NCBI GenBank assembly: GCA_017590115.1
Contig: JAGGNK010013114.1
Location: 1,798,001 to 1,862,000 of the forward strand
From: Montifringilla adamsi
Taxonomy: Eukaryota; Chordata; Aves; Passeriformes; Passeridae
Length of the DNA: 64,000 nt
Direction of reading: 5' to 3'
The notes under the pieces were generated by a model. The model searched no databases, was not told the DNA's origin, and saw nothing but the letters and a program-made list of their open reading frames with translations. Of the stretch, positions 1 through 13,200 are shown one piece after another. The stretch's first letter is position 1; each line of letters begins with the position of its first letter. The position numbers were made by a program, and so were the translations under genes.

Positions 1-2020
1 GCTCCAGAGCTCTTCTGAAGCCACACATGAGAAATGTCATCTCTAAAAGCAGCTGCCCTTAGCAGTCCGTCATATGGGACACACAGGGCATAGCACAGTA
101 CGGGGGCCCAGCTGAGTGATGGCACAGGGAGGTCTGCCCCACTTGTCATAAAGCTGAAGTGAAGCAAAGCCACCACTGGACACACTAACCAGAGTTTTTT
201 GTGGTTCAGAGTGTTGGCCAATGACTTGGCAAGTGTCAACAAAAAATTGACCGACTCTGAGAAGTATTTCACACTGATTAAACTCATGGAGGTTGAAGCA
301 AATATTGACACCTGCCCATCAAATGGTAGAGAGGGGAAGCAAGTGCGTTGCACTCCCATCATGGTTTTCACTTTAGCTCATTTCAAGTATAAACAGTTAG
401 AATGAGCCAAAATATGTGGGTCAGTTTAATTGCAGCCATACCAGGTTTAAGGACTATACTGATTACATACTTTTTAATTGTTTTTTCCTAATATCCTCCT
501 CACTGTTGCAATTTTCCCTTTTAGATTTTAATTTAGGTTTTGCTACTATTCCTTTGCCTGGAGGCTTGTTGCCTTTGCTGGTTTTACACTATTACTGTAT
601 TAGATGACAAATTCATCTGCTAAAATGATTTATTGCTCCTGCTCACCGGGCAGTAGCAGTGCTCACTGAACAGACAGATTTGTCAATTTGTAGCACAGAT
701 ATCTTTATCTTCCCCAGGTGCTCTGGAATGGGAAGTAGTGGAAGCATATTCGTGATTGCAAAAGAAAAATATCTCAAGGAACAAGGTGCAAGACAAATGA
801 GTAGACAAAGGCAAAGGAGGGAAAACAAAGAAAAAGGATTTATTTTTCCTGTGTTATGAGATATAAACTAGTGGGATGAACTTAATTACTACGTCACAAC
901 TTGGCTTGTGTCTGATGAATTGCTATTCTGGTCACTGTCCTTCTACTTGCTGTTTACATTAGCTGTCTTTTTCTTGTGTACTGTGGAGAAAATAAAAGAG
1001 ACCAACCAGGAGCAATCCCTGTGAAGGGTGCTGAAGTTTGGAGCTTATCTCTTTGCCTTGCACTTCCCTGCTCTCTCATACTCACCTTGTCTCTTCTATG
1101 GGTACAATGGAAGTATCATTAGATTGGTTTGGACCTTTGGATTTTATCTCTAGATTTTATTTTTAATGTGAACAGTGAAAAATTAATTATAATAATCAGT
1201 TTGCTTTCTCAATCATGGTGCAGTACCAACATCCAAAGCACAGATTCCTCTGATTGCTTGACAAAGATACACCCATTGTGTGACCCCTGATCAGGTATTC
1301 CTTTCCTGATCCATGCCCCCTGCATCCTCCTGCCAAAGTGTAAATGCTTTTATTTCTTGCAGCTCATTCTATGGAGTAAACCTTTGTGCCCGTATCATTT
1401 TGGTACAGTTAAGAAGAGGATTGTCAGCTATTTTTGGTTCAGGTTTGCTGTATGCTTTTTTTCCTGTATTCTTTCTGCATTTATTTTTCACTGGCTCAGG
1501 TTGAACTGAGTGCTTGAAATGGATTTTTAATTAAAACCAGAAAAATTTCTGACAGAAGATTTTTTTCTTGAAAAAACCTTTACATTGTCAAAGGTTAATT
1601 CACACCATAAAGTAGAAATAAACATTGCAAATATGTTCAGCTGTCACTGAGAAGCCTCTTTGGACAACTCTATTGAAAAACAGATTGATACGCTGAACAT
1701 TGGGATGGAATTGATTATTTTTTAAAGCAGCTCTCTATGGCAAAACAAAACAGTACATCATCATCTTCCAAATTAACTAAACAAATACAAAATAATGTAT
1801 GTGTTTCTCCAAGTGAATCCTATATGCATGAAATCAGCAAGTTGGTGTGATAAAGGATCAAGAGCTGGCACTGAGTTCACCAAGAATCGTGTGTTCAACA
1901 TCTCTGAAAGTAACACCATTATTTCTTCACTCGAATTTGAACTGATGTCAAAATGAGACATTTAAAATAAATGAGTGTTCTGCCATAGGTGTGGATAGAT
2001 TAACTGGCCTAGTTCTGAAC
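1..2020. other. Unique non-coding sequence
   Basis: I see no recognisable gene or repeat. The first 180 bases are richer in G+C than what follows. All open frames are under 70 codons, overlap on both strands and resemble nothing I know, as expected by chance in AT-rich DNA. Confidence 0.6.
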
Positions 2021-2069
2021 CTGTGTGTGTATGTCTGTGTTTTTATGTGTGTCATTGTCTTTGTGTGTC
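2021..2069. repeat. TG-rich imperfect microsatellite
   Basis: An interrupted run of TG dinucleotides with TATG, TCTG and T-run breaks. It is a degenerate (TG)n tract. The interruptions suggest it is old and no longer strongly slippage-prone. Confidence 0.7.
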
Positions 2070-2383
2070 ATTTGTTCTTGTTGACATCTTTCTTCACTCT
2101 TGCAATCGATTGTGTTAAATGAGATACACTTTTCAGAGAGATTTTTACTTCCTCAGCTGAAACCCAGCATAATCTCAGACATATACACTATTTCTTAAAT
2201 AATTAAATTTGTAAATAAAATAAAACGCCATACAGTTTTACAAGCCTGCAGGCAACTCAGTTGTTAACTTTGAATGTCATGCCATGAAAGTGGCTTTTAT
2301 ATAGATTTATTTCTATTTTTTTTAAAAATAAAGGTTAAAGAGAAGAAATTATAGGAATTTTGGTAAGTGAAACAGTGTACACA

Positions 2384-2449
2384 GTAACCCCTTTCTCACA
2401 GAATACTAACCCCTTACTCATAGTATACTAATCCCTTTCTTTTTTACCC
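2384..2449. repeat. 22-bp tandem repeat, about three copies
   Basis: Three units start at 2384, 2406 and 2428 at an exact 22-base spacing. Each begins with TAAYCCCTT, followed by a C/T-rich then A/T-rich part. The first two units match well; the third diverges after about half its length. This is a small local minisatellite with no sign of coding or of an interspersed family. Confidence 0.75.
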
Positions 2450-5180
2450 TGTTAAGGCTAAGCACACACAATTAAAAGATACAGTTTGAGCTACATTTCT
2501 TGAAGGCATTATTTCTCAAAAAACAGAAAGATAAGATGTTCAAGGACAGTAAAAGAGAAGGGAGCATAAGAGTTACAAGGGGAAATCAAAGCCTTGTGGA
2601 ATACAGAAGAGAACTGGTGTTTCCCATCCCTCTCCCCAGTTAGTCAAGGCAGATTTTGAAAAGAAAAATAATTTGCATCCACCCCTACACAGTAACAGCA
2701 ACTAGCTCATTCATGTTAGTATTTAATCATCATCACTATATAGTCTTTAATTACATAATCACATACTGGGTTTCTCCCTGGATTCTGCCTTGTTCAGAGC
2801 ACAGAGGAGTTATGCACACTGAAAGAACAGCAATTCAACTGTTATTTTTTCCCTTTGCTAGTCAATGTTCAGACCCAAGCCTGATTCAGTACATGCTGTG
2901 CAAAGTCTGTTCTCATATCCACATTATTCATTTTTTCCCCCTAGGCTTTTTCTAACAATCACCTTTCATGTGCCCTGAGCAAAAATTTTTTTTGCGTTGC
3001 AGAGCATTTTCTGAGGTGTTCCGGTTCATCTCCATTGTAGTAATGTGGAGCTTGGATGCCCAGGTATAAAGCTAGGTACAACCACTTATTTTGGATACCC
3101 TCCTTGAGATAATTACTGCCTATATTTCAGTGCTTAGCAGTGAAAGGTATTTTGTGTTCAAAGCCTAGCTCCTGGTGACTTCAGTTGCAGCTGTAATTGC
3201 ACCTCACAGTCTTAAACTAGAACACAGAAGCTCTAGACTGGGTCTCCTAAAATGAAGAATAAATTTGTGAGTGTTATATGTGAGCATTTGTAGAAAAGCT
3301 TTGTTGAAATGTCTTGCGTTGCAACCTACAGGAATTCCCTGACAGCAGTGGACTGAATCTAGTCCTCCAGGCAGGATCCGGCTATTTTTAGGATAAGGTT
3401 GTCATAGGAAAATAACTTCATCAAGTCTGTTCCTTTCTATCACAGGGAGACAAATAATACTTTTATCATACTTTAAATAAACTAATCACATCATTTCTTA
3501 AAACTGATAAATTGTACTTTTCCTTTTAGAAAGATACTACAGAACCAACCACTAATACTGGTGATTTAAAATATTTTTTCTGATTTTTAGCCTTAGAAGG
3601 CTAGACATTCATGGTCAGATGTATTTATATCTCTGCTAGAATAGATATTGTTCTTTGTACTAGGTAATTAGTTTTACTCTTTATGTTTACCTCTATGATA
3701 TCTTTATGGAACAAAATTATATTTTTTCTTAACCTTTATTTTGCTGTATCTCATTCCTTAAGTATATAGTAGCCCTTCTCCCAGTATATTGCCATTTCAG
3801 TTGCAGTTTTTGAGAGACTACAGACTACAGACTTTGAGATAAGGCATTATAAGTACCATCTGCCACACAGTGTAAATATTCACCTTTTTCTATGCCAATA
3901 TCATACTGCTGATGGTCATCCTATGATTGATTAAGACAATTAAATCTTTACTATTTTCTTGCATCAGCATTCAGAGAAAAATGTTAGTGGTCTTTAAGTG
4001 CATGTTAATGGTGCTTAAGTGAGTGTGCTCTCTTCCAATTTCTCTGACAAAGAATGCAAGAGTCTTGAAAAATGTTTCTCTCCCTGTGCACCTTGACTGG
4101 CTGTGGAGCTGAAGTGCACTGCTTACTAAATAGAAATGCAGATTTGTTATAAAACTGACTGTGACCCCATGACTGGACCATACTGTAATGCCCTTTGAAA
4201 AGGAGGTCAAATTAGGAGTAAAAAGAATATTCTTTTTGGCTTTACTTCAGACTGGAGGGTATGGCTGTTCTGAAATGGAGGTGCAAAAGTAATGTAGTGA
4301 TGCTAAAGAAACTGTGTCAGGAGCAAATTTTTGCAAATGGCACATTTCTTAGACTTATCTTGATGTTAAGGTGATGCATTTAAGGTCTGCTATGGGGAAC
4401 TGTGATGAATACTGCTATCTATCCCTTGAACTTGAAAAACTTAGATTGTCATACTGTAGGTGGACTGAAGCGAGATATAAGTTTTCAAAGGATTCATAGA
4501 TATTAGTTGCTTACAGAAAAAGTGTACCAGTGTAGGTTTTGGAGAGGCTGCAGACTCCCTTCCTTGTCCCTTCCCTCATCATCTCAAATTTGATGCTTTC
4601 TGATTTTAGAAAACGGCAAAAATTAAAGTATGGAGAGACTGAGACCTCATGCTCTTCATTGACATGAAATATGATGAATTTTCCTTTGCATTTTATTGTC
4701 TTCTGTTAGAAATATTTCTTACTTGATACAAGGAAAGGACACACCTGATCAAAGAAGAAGTCTTTACAGTAGCTGTAGGTTAGGGTGGTGGGGTGTGGAT
4801 CCTGTTCTGCAACAAACCTTTGGGGCAACTTTCAAGTAATCTTTACCCTCCCTTTCTCTCAGTTCTTTGTAAAAATGGAGGAATAGCACCTCCTTTCAAA
4901 ACAGGTGCAAATAACTTTGAAAATATGAGATGCTCACTTATTGTAATTTAGAGGTCATGTAGGATTATAAATGTGTGCTTTGGTTAACCTGATTTTTTCA
5001 TCTGGCCTAGTATCCTGCCCAAGACTGTGACAGCCCAGAGGTGATGCTATGGAAAGGGCATGGGAAGAGGAGCAGCATGTAGCTCTCCTCCCTAAATCCC
5101 ATAGTTCTCCCTTGCTCCACTACCTTTTTACTCTGTAGACGCACCCTGCCTCAGAAACGCTGGAACTTTCTAGATAAGAT
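2450..5180. other. Unique non-coding sequence
   Basis: AT-rich sequence with no recognised gene or interspersed repeat. The longest open frame is a 99-codon one at 2656-2955 with no recognisable domain, within chance expectation. A short 7-bp duplication (GACTACA) lies near 3817-3833. Confidence 0.55.
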
Positions 5181-5223
5181 TAATTTACCTAAAAATTTTT
5201 TTAATTTACCTAAAATTTTTTTT
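5181..5223. repeat. 21-bp tandem duplication
   Basis: Two adjacent copies (5181-5201 and 5202-5223) of a unit beginning TAATTTACCTAAAA and ending in a T run. They differ only in the lengths of the A and T runs. This is a local slippage duplication in AT-rich DNA. Confidence 0.85.
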
Positions 5224-8200
5224 AATGATAGCTCATAGGACCGCAATAAAGTTAGTGGTTGTTATTGTTACTAATTGTGTTTCATTTCATTATTTCTGAT
5301 AGGAAAGAGAGCAGGAAGAATCCCCTCAACAGCCTTGGGAACCACATACCTTAGTTCCTAAAAAATGACCCAGTATATTCTCTCAAAACCTTTAGCTGTT
5401 CACAGAAAAAGTCAGATGAGGAAACACTCTCTAGTTTCTGTGGCTGGCAGGACCTTGAGCATGCACTTTTCAGGTTTTGCTTTGTATGTGTTCATTATTG
5501 GTTTCTTTACCAGGCCACAAGTGAATGGAGAGATAGTACTGGGTCCGTGTTTGGTGGTGTAGAACAAATTTAACAGGAGTTTTCATGAAGATTCTCTCTC
5601 AGAAACAAAAAGAGAGAGTAAAGCTGCAAAATTGTAGAAAGTCGTTGATGGTACAAAAGTGCAAAAATGGCAATTAATTTCATTTAAAGTAGTGTTCTAA
5701 AGACCCACCTGTTTAAACCCTGATCCTACAGTCCCTTTGGAAAACATAAGCTGTCTTTTGTCTGGAAATTCTGCTAGTTTGCTGCATCTATTTTGAGTTC
5801 TTGCAAGCACTTTGCTAGCATTTCACCTGTAATCTCCATGCTCTCTGGAACTGAACAGAGATGTTCCACAGTGAAATGCATTGAATAACACCCCTGTAAA
5901 GTGGGGCTTACCTCTGAGAGTGGAGATGTGTGTGTGTGGTGAAGAAAGGAGTGGAATAAATGAATAAATGCTCAAGTAGATGTCAAGCTAGGTGAGGAAG
6001 GAAGGCAAAATGGAAGAATTTATTGCCAAATGTTTAGAACAAAAAGACTCAAGAAGAGTTTAGAGATGGAGCTACAGGTGAATGTCTACTGAAGTGCTGT
6101 TTAAAAAGGTGCTCTTTGTTCCCATTCCCTAGAAGTGCTGGGACAAAGTTGTTCTCTAAGGACTCAGAAGAATGAATGAGCAAGTCACCAGGGCATAGGG
6201 AGGCAGCGCAGTATGTAATCCACAACCTGGAACACAACAGTGAAAGTTGTAGGGCCCTTTGGGATGGATTTAGACATTACAGGTGATGTCTTTGAAGGTC
6301 TTATTAATTGTGCTGCTAAAAGTTGATATGCTCATTTGCATGTGCATGGCAGTGCATACAAATATTAACAGTGCTTAATAGAAAAAAATCTAATCTTATA
6401 CTGGAAAAAAACTAGGTAACCATTTATAGGCAAAGATCAAGAGTAAAATATGACAGTTGATTTTTAGGAATTAACATATTTTGTTTGGTATGCCAGGATT
6501 CTAGGTACTTAAAGATATGACTTACTTTTTAACTGGCATAAAATCTCTTTTGAAAGTTGTTTTAAAAAAATTGCTAGGTTATGGAGAGAGAGTCTTTCTA
6601 TTTATTTTAATTCTAGCTAGATAAGAAACAGGTAATTATAGCATATTACAGATGTTTATATATTTAATTGCGTAATTATCCCTTAAAGTCTGTTTCTGCC
6701 ATTCTTGTTCTCTCAGGCCTGAAGGTGTAGTGATATTGCAGCTCATCCGTAAGGAGACAGGTACATATGAGCTAGGACCAAAAAAAGATTTGGGATAATC
6801 ATGCTTGATTTAAGCTGATATAAATCCTCACAGAAAGAAGGTGGCCTGACACTTCTCTGGTCGGTCTGTGAGTCTGTGAATTCCCAGGTCCAGCTGACCA
6901 CACATTGCCGTGGGTGCTAACAGTGACAAGAAGTGGGGGACTGGCACACTCCTCTTGGTGACAGTGTGACTCTGGGTGACCTGCAACAGATCATAAAACC
7001 AACCCCTTTGCACATGGTTTTGTGGACAATTACCACCAGTGATGTTGACTGAGGCAGTTTTTGTGATCTGTCTCTCTTTGGTGACTTATTAATGCATTCA
7101 TGTTACCTCCTCTGGACTGAAAATCAAACCAGCAAAAAAGCGCCATTTTCAAAGGGTTAAGCTCTGTTATTTGGTTGATCATGCAGCAGGACAGAAGTAG
7201 AGGAGGAGCAGGGGTAGGAAACTAAGGAGATGAAAATTCTGCTTCCCCCGCACTGGAGCCAAATATGAAACTGTGGCATTTAGTGGCCAGCATCTGTCTC
7301 CCTGCTGCCGACTTTCATGTAGGCACCTACATTTTTGTGACTAGCTGTATTTGAAAGCCTAGTAAGCAACAGACTCCTGTTAGTGTTGGCCATGGTAAAG
7401 GGGTGAACATTAAGTTATTAATAGAAAAAGGAAATTATGTTAACAGCCCTCATTACAAAACAGAGGACTCAATGGGAATATGGAAAACCTGTCTGGGAAA
7501 CTTCCCTGGAGCACTAGAATGGAGGAAGATGAGAAATCTAACCATAAGGGAACTTCCAAGCAGTTGTTTTTTCAATTTATTTATGGAAGTTTCAATTAGC
7601 ATAAACTAATTATCTAAGTGTACAGACTGACATTTTCTTTATTAATGTATTATGCTCCAAAATATGGTAGGTTTGGCTTTTTCCTAGTGAAGGGAATATC
7701 TAAGCAATTCACAGAAAGAAAGGTGAAGACCTGCCATGGGGGAAAAAAGTACCTTATGTCAGTAGGGTGGGAAACGTGCACTGCAGGTAAAGATAGAGAA
7801 CCCAAGGCTTTCATAGCCTAGTGGAATGTTCTGGCTGTGAAGTCCCTGGTGTTTGTAGGGTGCCTGAGTGCAGCAGTCTGAGCAGGTGTCTGGGGCAGCA
7901 AATTAGGGCACACAATACCTGAAGGTAAGGCACTGAGGTATTTGATGTAGCAATGCCTGCAAACCAGGATTTAGTCCAGTATTATGCAGAACATCTGCCT
8001 TTCCTGTTCTCTCCTGGTTTTCTGCTTTGCTTGCTGATTCGATCTGTTTTCTGTTCTTGGAAACTGGGTCTGTACCAGCTAGATTTCCCTATTGTCTTTT
8101 TTTTATTGAGATGAAAAATCTGTTTGCTGAATGCACAAATGAGTGTGTAAATCACTACTTTGTAAAATTGTGTGACCAAATCCTAGTCACTGAAATTCAC

Positions 8201-8685
8201 TGGGAATTTTAGTTTGTGTCAACAAGGCCAGGATTTCTTTCTCAGTAACTTGTATGCAGAAAATGAAAATTGCTGCAGAGCTGTATTTTTACAGAACAAT
8301 TTACTAGCTGTTAAATTCCAACAAAAGTATTTTTATCTTCTGAAGGCAGGAAAATATTAGCTTTATTTCATGTCATTGCTTAAGCTACATATTAATAATT
8401 AACCATTATTATAATGGAAGTCTTCCAGGTACAGAATGTGCCCATTACTGAAAAATGGAAAATATTAAAATGAGATAGGTCAGTGCCAATAAAGTGCTTG
8501 AGTATCTTAGACAAGACATCAGCAAAATTGCAAAAGCAGAAGTGTGATAACATTTTAAATAGACTCAGGTGTATTAATATCTGTTATTTCTAGTATATAG
8601 ATCTTGCATATTTAACTCCATCACTACTAAAATATCTGAATAGCAGCCTCTGAATTACCAAAAGCAATTAGCGAGCAAAATATTA

Positions 8686-8687
<2 letters not shown>
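5224..8687. other. Unique non-coding sequence
   Basis: No gene or known repeat family recognised. There is a short TG run near 5929-5940. Open frames are all short (68 codons or fewer) and mutually overlapping. Confidence 0.55.

Positions 8688-8730
<43 letters not shown>
8688..8730. repeat. Poly-T tract, 43 bases
   Basis: An uninterrupted run of 43 T. It is the longest homopolymer in the window. I looked for a minus-strand retrocopy body and flanking target-site duplications beside it and saw none, so I class it as a simple repeat. Confidence 0.9.
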
Positions 8731-8731
<1 letters not shown>

Positions 8732-10185
8732 TTCTAGTAGGGAGCTTTTCCCTTATTTTACCATATTATTCAACAGAGTCTGTATTATACAGGGAGCAGC
8801 ATGAATTCCCTGTACTATCTCAAGATAGACCTTTCTCCAGGATTTTTTTTTCTGTTCCAGGTACTAAGGGCTGTGTGAACATGCAACCATGGCAGACCTA
8901 TACCTGTAGCAGACTGTACCGTCTTTTTTTTTTTCTGGTAAATTTATTTGTGGAAAAGAGGGTGTAAAATGGATACTTGACAGTATGCAGGTCCAGAATC
9001 TCTGGTAGCTGCAAGAAAGCTTCACTTCAGGTTAAACCACAAAAACGGTGCATGATTCCAAACATAGGTGAAAATCATGGTGTTTCATATCTGCTGTGAA
9101 TTAGAAACAGCACCCTGTGTTTGCAGTTGGGTACTACTTTCCTGAAAGAACTGTGCAAAAACGCTCTATCAGGCAATCTTATTTCCTCCTGAACTGCTTT
9201 TGAGCTTTGCTTCCTTAAATGATGAGGCTTCCTTAAGAAAGCTCAATATAGACAAATCCCACTGAATTGTGTGTTAGAAATATTTTACCATGCAAGAAAA
9301 AAAATGTGTTTCAAACAACACTAGTAATGTTACTAATGAAGAAATCATTCCTGTTTAGAGTTAACTTAAATATGCAGGAGGAAATGTGTGTACACAAGAC
9401 CTACAGAGCCCCCAAACTTTGAATTTAATATGTGCTATTATTTTGCATAATGTAAGCTTGTTGCTGGTGTTCTGCATATAAATTAGACTACTGGATTGGG
9501 GGTTAAAAAAAAGCATGCTGTTTCTTCTCTTAGCTTTCTCTGCTATTTTCAAAATTCTTGTGGACAAATAATTGTGAGAGTGTTGGGCTGTCTGGAATTC
9601 ATAACACCATTGCCATAATTGAGGGGGTGAAAGGGTGTATGCTGCAAGTATCTCATGCTGCCTGGGGTTGTGAAGGTTTGTTCCACAGCTCTGAGAGCAG
9701 CAGGGACTTGCTGGAACATGGTGCCTCCTGGAGTGAGGAGCAAACACCTGCTCCATACCCCCTGCCAGCTCAATCAGACACTGGAATAGGAGGTGGTAGG
9801 GGTACTGCTCTAAGAGATATCATATTCCAAATATTTGGAAGCTTAAATTATGGAACATGACTTTATTCTGCTAACATTCTCTTTTTCCACTAACATGTTG
9901 CGGCTGAGCCAGCTGAAACATACCATGACCAAAATATTTCTTTACACAAGTCCTGTTATGCATGCAGAATGAGTTGTTTCAGCTCAGATTCAGAAGGAAT
10001 TGCTGCACTAGGATGGGAAATTCCAATGACAATACTTAAAGCCAATATTGTCAATTAAGTTCATGCATAGGAAAACAACAGGCCCAGGTTCAAAATGTGT
10101 AAAGCAGAGCTCGTTGTGTCTACAGATTTTGACCGTGCTTGAGCAGAAAAGCAAATACTTGAGAGATTCTGCCATGGTATTAATT
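8731..10185. other. Unique non-coding sequence with a GC-richer patch
   Basis: No gene recognised. About 9590-9800 is richer in G+C and is open on both strands (131 codons minus at 9361-9756, 100 codons plus at 9558-9860). Neither translation shows a domain or family I recognise, and a frame of this length is expected once by chance in 64 kb on both strands. It could be an old, unrecognised repeat. Confidence 0.45.
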
Positions 10186-10197
10186 AAAAAAAAAAAA

Positions 10198-10240
<43 letters not shown>
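10186..10240. repeat. A13 tract followed by (AT)n microsatellite
   Basis: A run of 13 A (10186-10198) is followed, after a short linker, by an uninterrupted AT dinucleotide repeat from about 10202 to 10240. Perfect AT arrays of this length are usually polymorphic and can extrude cruciforms. Confidence 0.9.
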
Positions 10241-10243
<3 letters not shown>

Positions 10244-13200
10244 TATAAAGATAGTAGTGATGCCTACAGTTAAGGAAGTCTGATGCTTTCTATGATGGGA
10301 TTCCATTTTTAGTTGCTTATTCCTTTGTCAAACTTAAATCAACGATGGAATTTTTCAGCCTGAGAATCTATTTTGGACTCTGCGCGTTTGCTGTAACAAG
10401 GTTAGAGTAAAATGTATTGCTTGATGCTTGTTAAAGAAAAATAATAAATATGTTAATATTTCACTTACAAGATATGGCACTTTGATACTTTACCAGAGTA
10501 GGTGTTTGGCATTCAGCAAAGAAAACTGACCATGTACCAAAGATGGGCCTTTCATTGTGACTGTAAAAGTTCATCAAAATATGGGCAATTAAAAGTCTCC
10601 CGTGTGTGAAGGATAGAAAAGCTGGTGTCTCATAATGAGGGGGATGGGTTTGGAATGTGTACTCTTCAAGAAGCTGAACTGGCAACATAACAGAAGTTTT
10701 CTGTGACGGGTGTTACACATGAAGGGATCAGGGAAAGGATGATGCTGATTCTGAGACATCTTGGCTGCTTTATCTCTATTTTCCTAGCAGAGATTAGTTT
10801 ATGGGGTTTTGGAAGAAGCATGCTTAGGGGATTTGTTCCTTTAGCTGACTCAGCTCAGACAGAAAAAGACTAATCATCTCTGGGCAAGGTAACATCACAT
10901 GCCAGTACAACTTCTGAAGCTGTGAATGTGGCCACAACAGTCCTTTATTCCTCTTGAGTCATAGGGAAACATTATATGGTGCATATGTTTCTGTTTCTAA
11001 GAAATAGACTTTAAGGTTTATGTTGAATTGTAATACAGTCAGCAGAACTGCTCTTGTTCTTTTATTCGTCATGATGAGACAATGCTCCTGCAGGAGAAAC
11101 ATGTTTTTACTTTCATTTTCTTCTACCCTCTCCCCCACATAGTGTTTTCTCCTTGATACCTTCCTTTCTCTGCATCAGTTTGTCAACATACTTCCTTTTC
11201 CTTCCTGCTCTTGGGCTAGGTGGGACTTTGAGTGTGCCTCTTGCTTTTCATGTTTCACCAGTGCAGGCTCCTTCCAGCAAGTTCTCTGCAAATGAGCAGT
11301 TTGTAAACTTCAGCTTATAGAACACAGAAGGTGAAAAGAAACACCAGTTTATGAGGGGCTGCCTAAGGCACAAGCTGAGATATGAATCACTTCAGCTTGG
11401 GAATGTGCATGTTTGCTACAACTTCCCTGTGTTTTGGCGATCAGCCTGTTTGTGGCTGTTGCTATTCTGAATTGACAGTATTACTTTTTGCCTTCCTGAT
11501 ATAGCAAAAGAGTGAGAAAGATATTCCTAAATTAGAAAGACAGAAATAAATTTCAGTATAATTTCTTTTACCCTTTAGATGAAATAGTGAAAGAGAGCAG
11601 TCCCATTCCTTTCCTTGCCAAGCCTTATCTGAGAGAAGACAGTTAGGGATCTAAAAAGGAGACACTGATATGTTCCAGGTTAAATATACATCAAGATTAA
11701 TATAAAAGCAAGGACAAGTGATGGGGCTCATTAAGCACTACAAACTAGGCACAGCCAGAAGCAACAGTCCTATGGATCTCATGTCCATTTGAGATAGTGA
11801 GTTTTGGATTTTTGTGCTGTGTCAGAAGTCCACAGAAACTGTTCTGTACCTCAAGTTATTCTCTGGTTGTGGTTGTTTCTGAAATAATATCTGCAGAAGG
11901 TGAGGTCATTGTGAATGCTGTAGTGTGGTATTTAAAGGGCAAAAGTGTTTTGTAGAGAACAATTGTTTTCTCTAACTAGAGCAGGAGGTTCTCTGAATCA
12001 ACCAGCCAGCTGTCTCCTTGTTTTTCCAATAAAAGTAGCTGAGGCAAGGTGCCAAACAGGATATGTGAAGCATAAAGAGAAGGGATCATGGGAAAGACAG
12101 AGACACTTACTGGGAGACAAGGGTCTGGCCTTGCTCAGTGCTACTGCAGTAGCACAAGGACCAAGAATTTGAGTGCTGCAAGCACTAAATGCTTTTTATG
12201 GGCATGGGCTTCTAGAGCTAGGGACCTTCTGCCATTCTTTGTGTCAAAAAAAATGCTTGATATTAATAATGTCACATTATTTTCATATTCATGCTTGAAA
12301 CTTACTGAGAGTTTAGCTTTCTAGAATTAAATAAGAGTTAGAGGCCCTTAAATTCTTGTCAAGGTTGTTTCATGGTCTAAAAGCTGTTGTTTTGATATGA
12401 TACTTTTGATTTCTCATCATTGCATCAGCATAATTTGTCATCCACTCATGCCTAGCAAATCTCTTCGAGTGAGGCCTTCTAATTGAGTTGTGAATATAAT
12501 TGAAAAATATGGCAATGGATTTATTTTGCTGTTCAGTCAACCAGAGACTCTTTACAAAGGAATAAACCAATAGCCATTTTTTTAATTTAGTTGAAGATCT
12601 GAATATTGTGGATTTCAAAGGGTATTTTATTGGAAATCTTTTTTTCACAGTATGAAGAATGAGAGAAAGAATTCTTAAAGTGCTTGTCCAAAATGTCAAG
12701 AAAATTACAGGAAAACAAGCTGGAGCTTTTAATCTGAAAGGACACTCACCTTCTTTCTAACTGTACTAATGTTTACTGATGTTTTTCTTTATGAATATTT
12801 AATGCACAGAGCCTGAAAACAATCTCATTCTCTCCTGAATTTCTGGTAATATTAGTTCTCGGTGTTCAAGATGTTACAGTTGGACTAATGTGCCAGGTAC
12901 TTTTCCAGAAGATTGGTTTTGAACAGATGGAAATTTACAGTGTAAAATAAGCCAAAACAGAAATGAAATGTTTCCAGTCAGCTTTGTTATAAAAAATCAA
13001 ACCCCAGTAAAACGCATGTTATTTTGTCTTTTGAGATACCTGTAAGAAAAGATAAAAGCTGTAATCTCAAAAGAAATGAAAAGTAAATGTGAAAGTATGA
13101 GGTAACTTCTAAAATTCTCCTGCAGTGTAGAAATAAATTTATTCAAATAATGTCATTTTCCTGTTATCCTTGAGACACAGTAATTTTGGATTCTTTTAAA

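Noticed and set aside
8688..8730. Tail of a minus-strand processed retrocopy
   Set aside because: No gene body or target-site duplication is visible next to the T-run; the same applies to the runs at 25033 and 49167.
9361..9860. 131-codon minus and 100-codon plus frames over the same DNA
   Set aside because: No recognisable domain, and frames of this length are expected about once by chance in 64 kb of this composition.
12370..12699. 109-codon minus frame
   Set aside because: Composition-driven translation of AT-rich DNA with no recognisable family.
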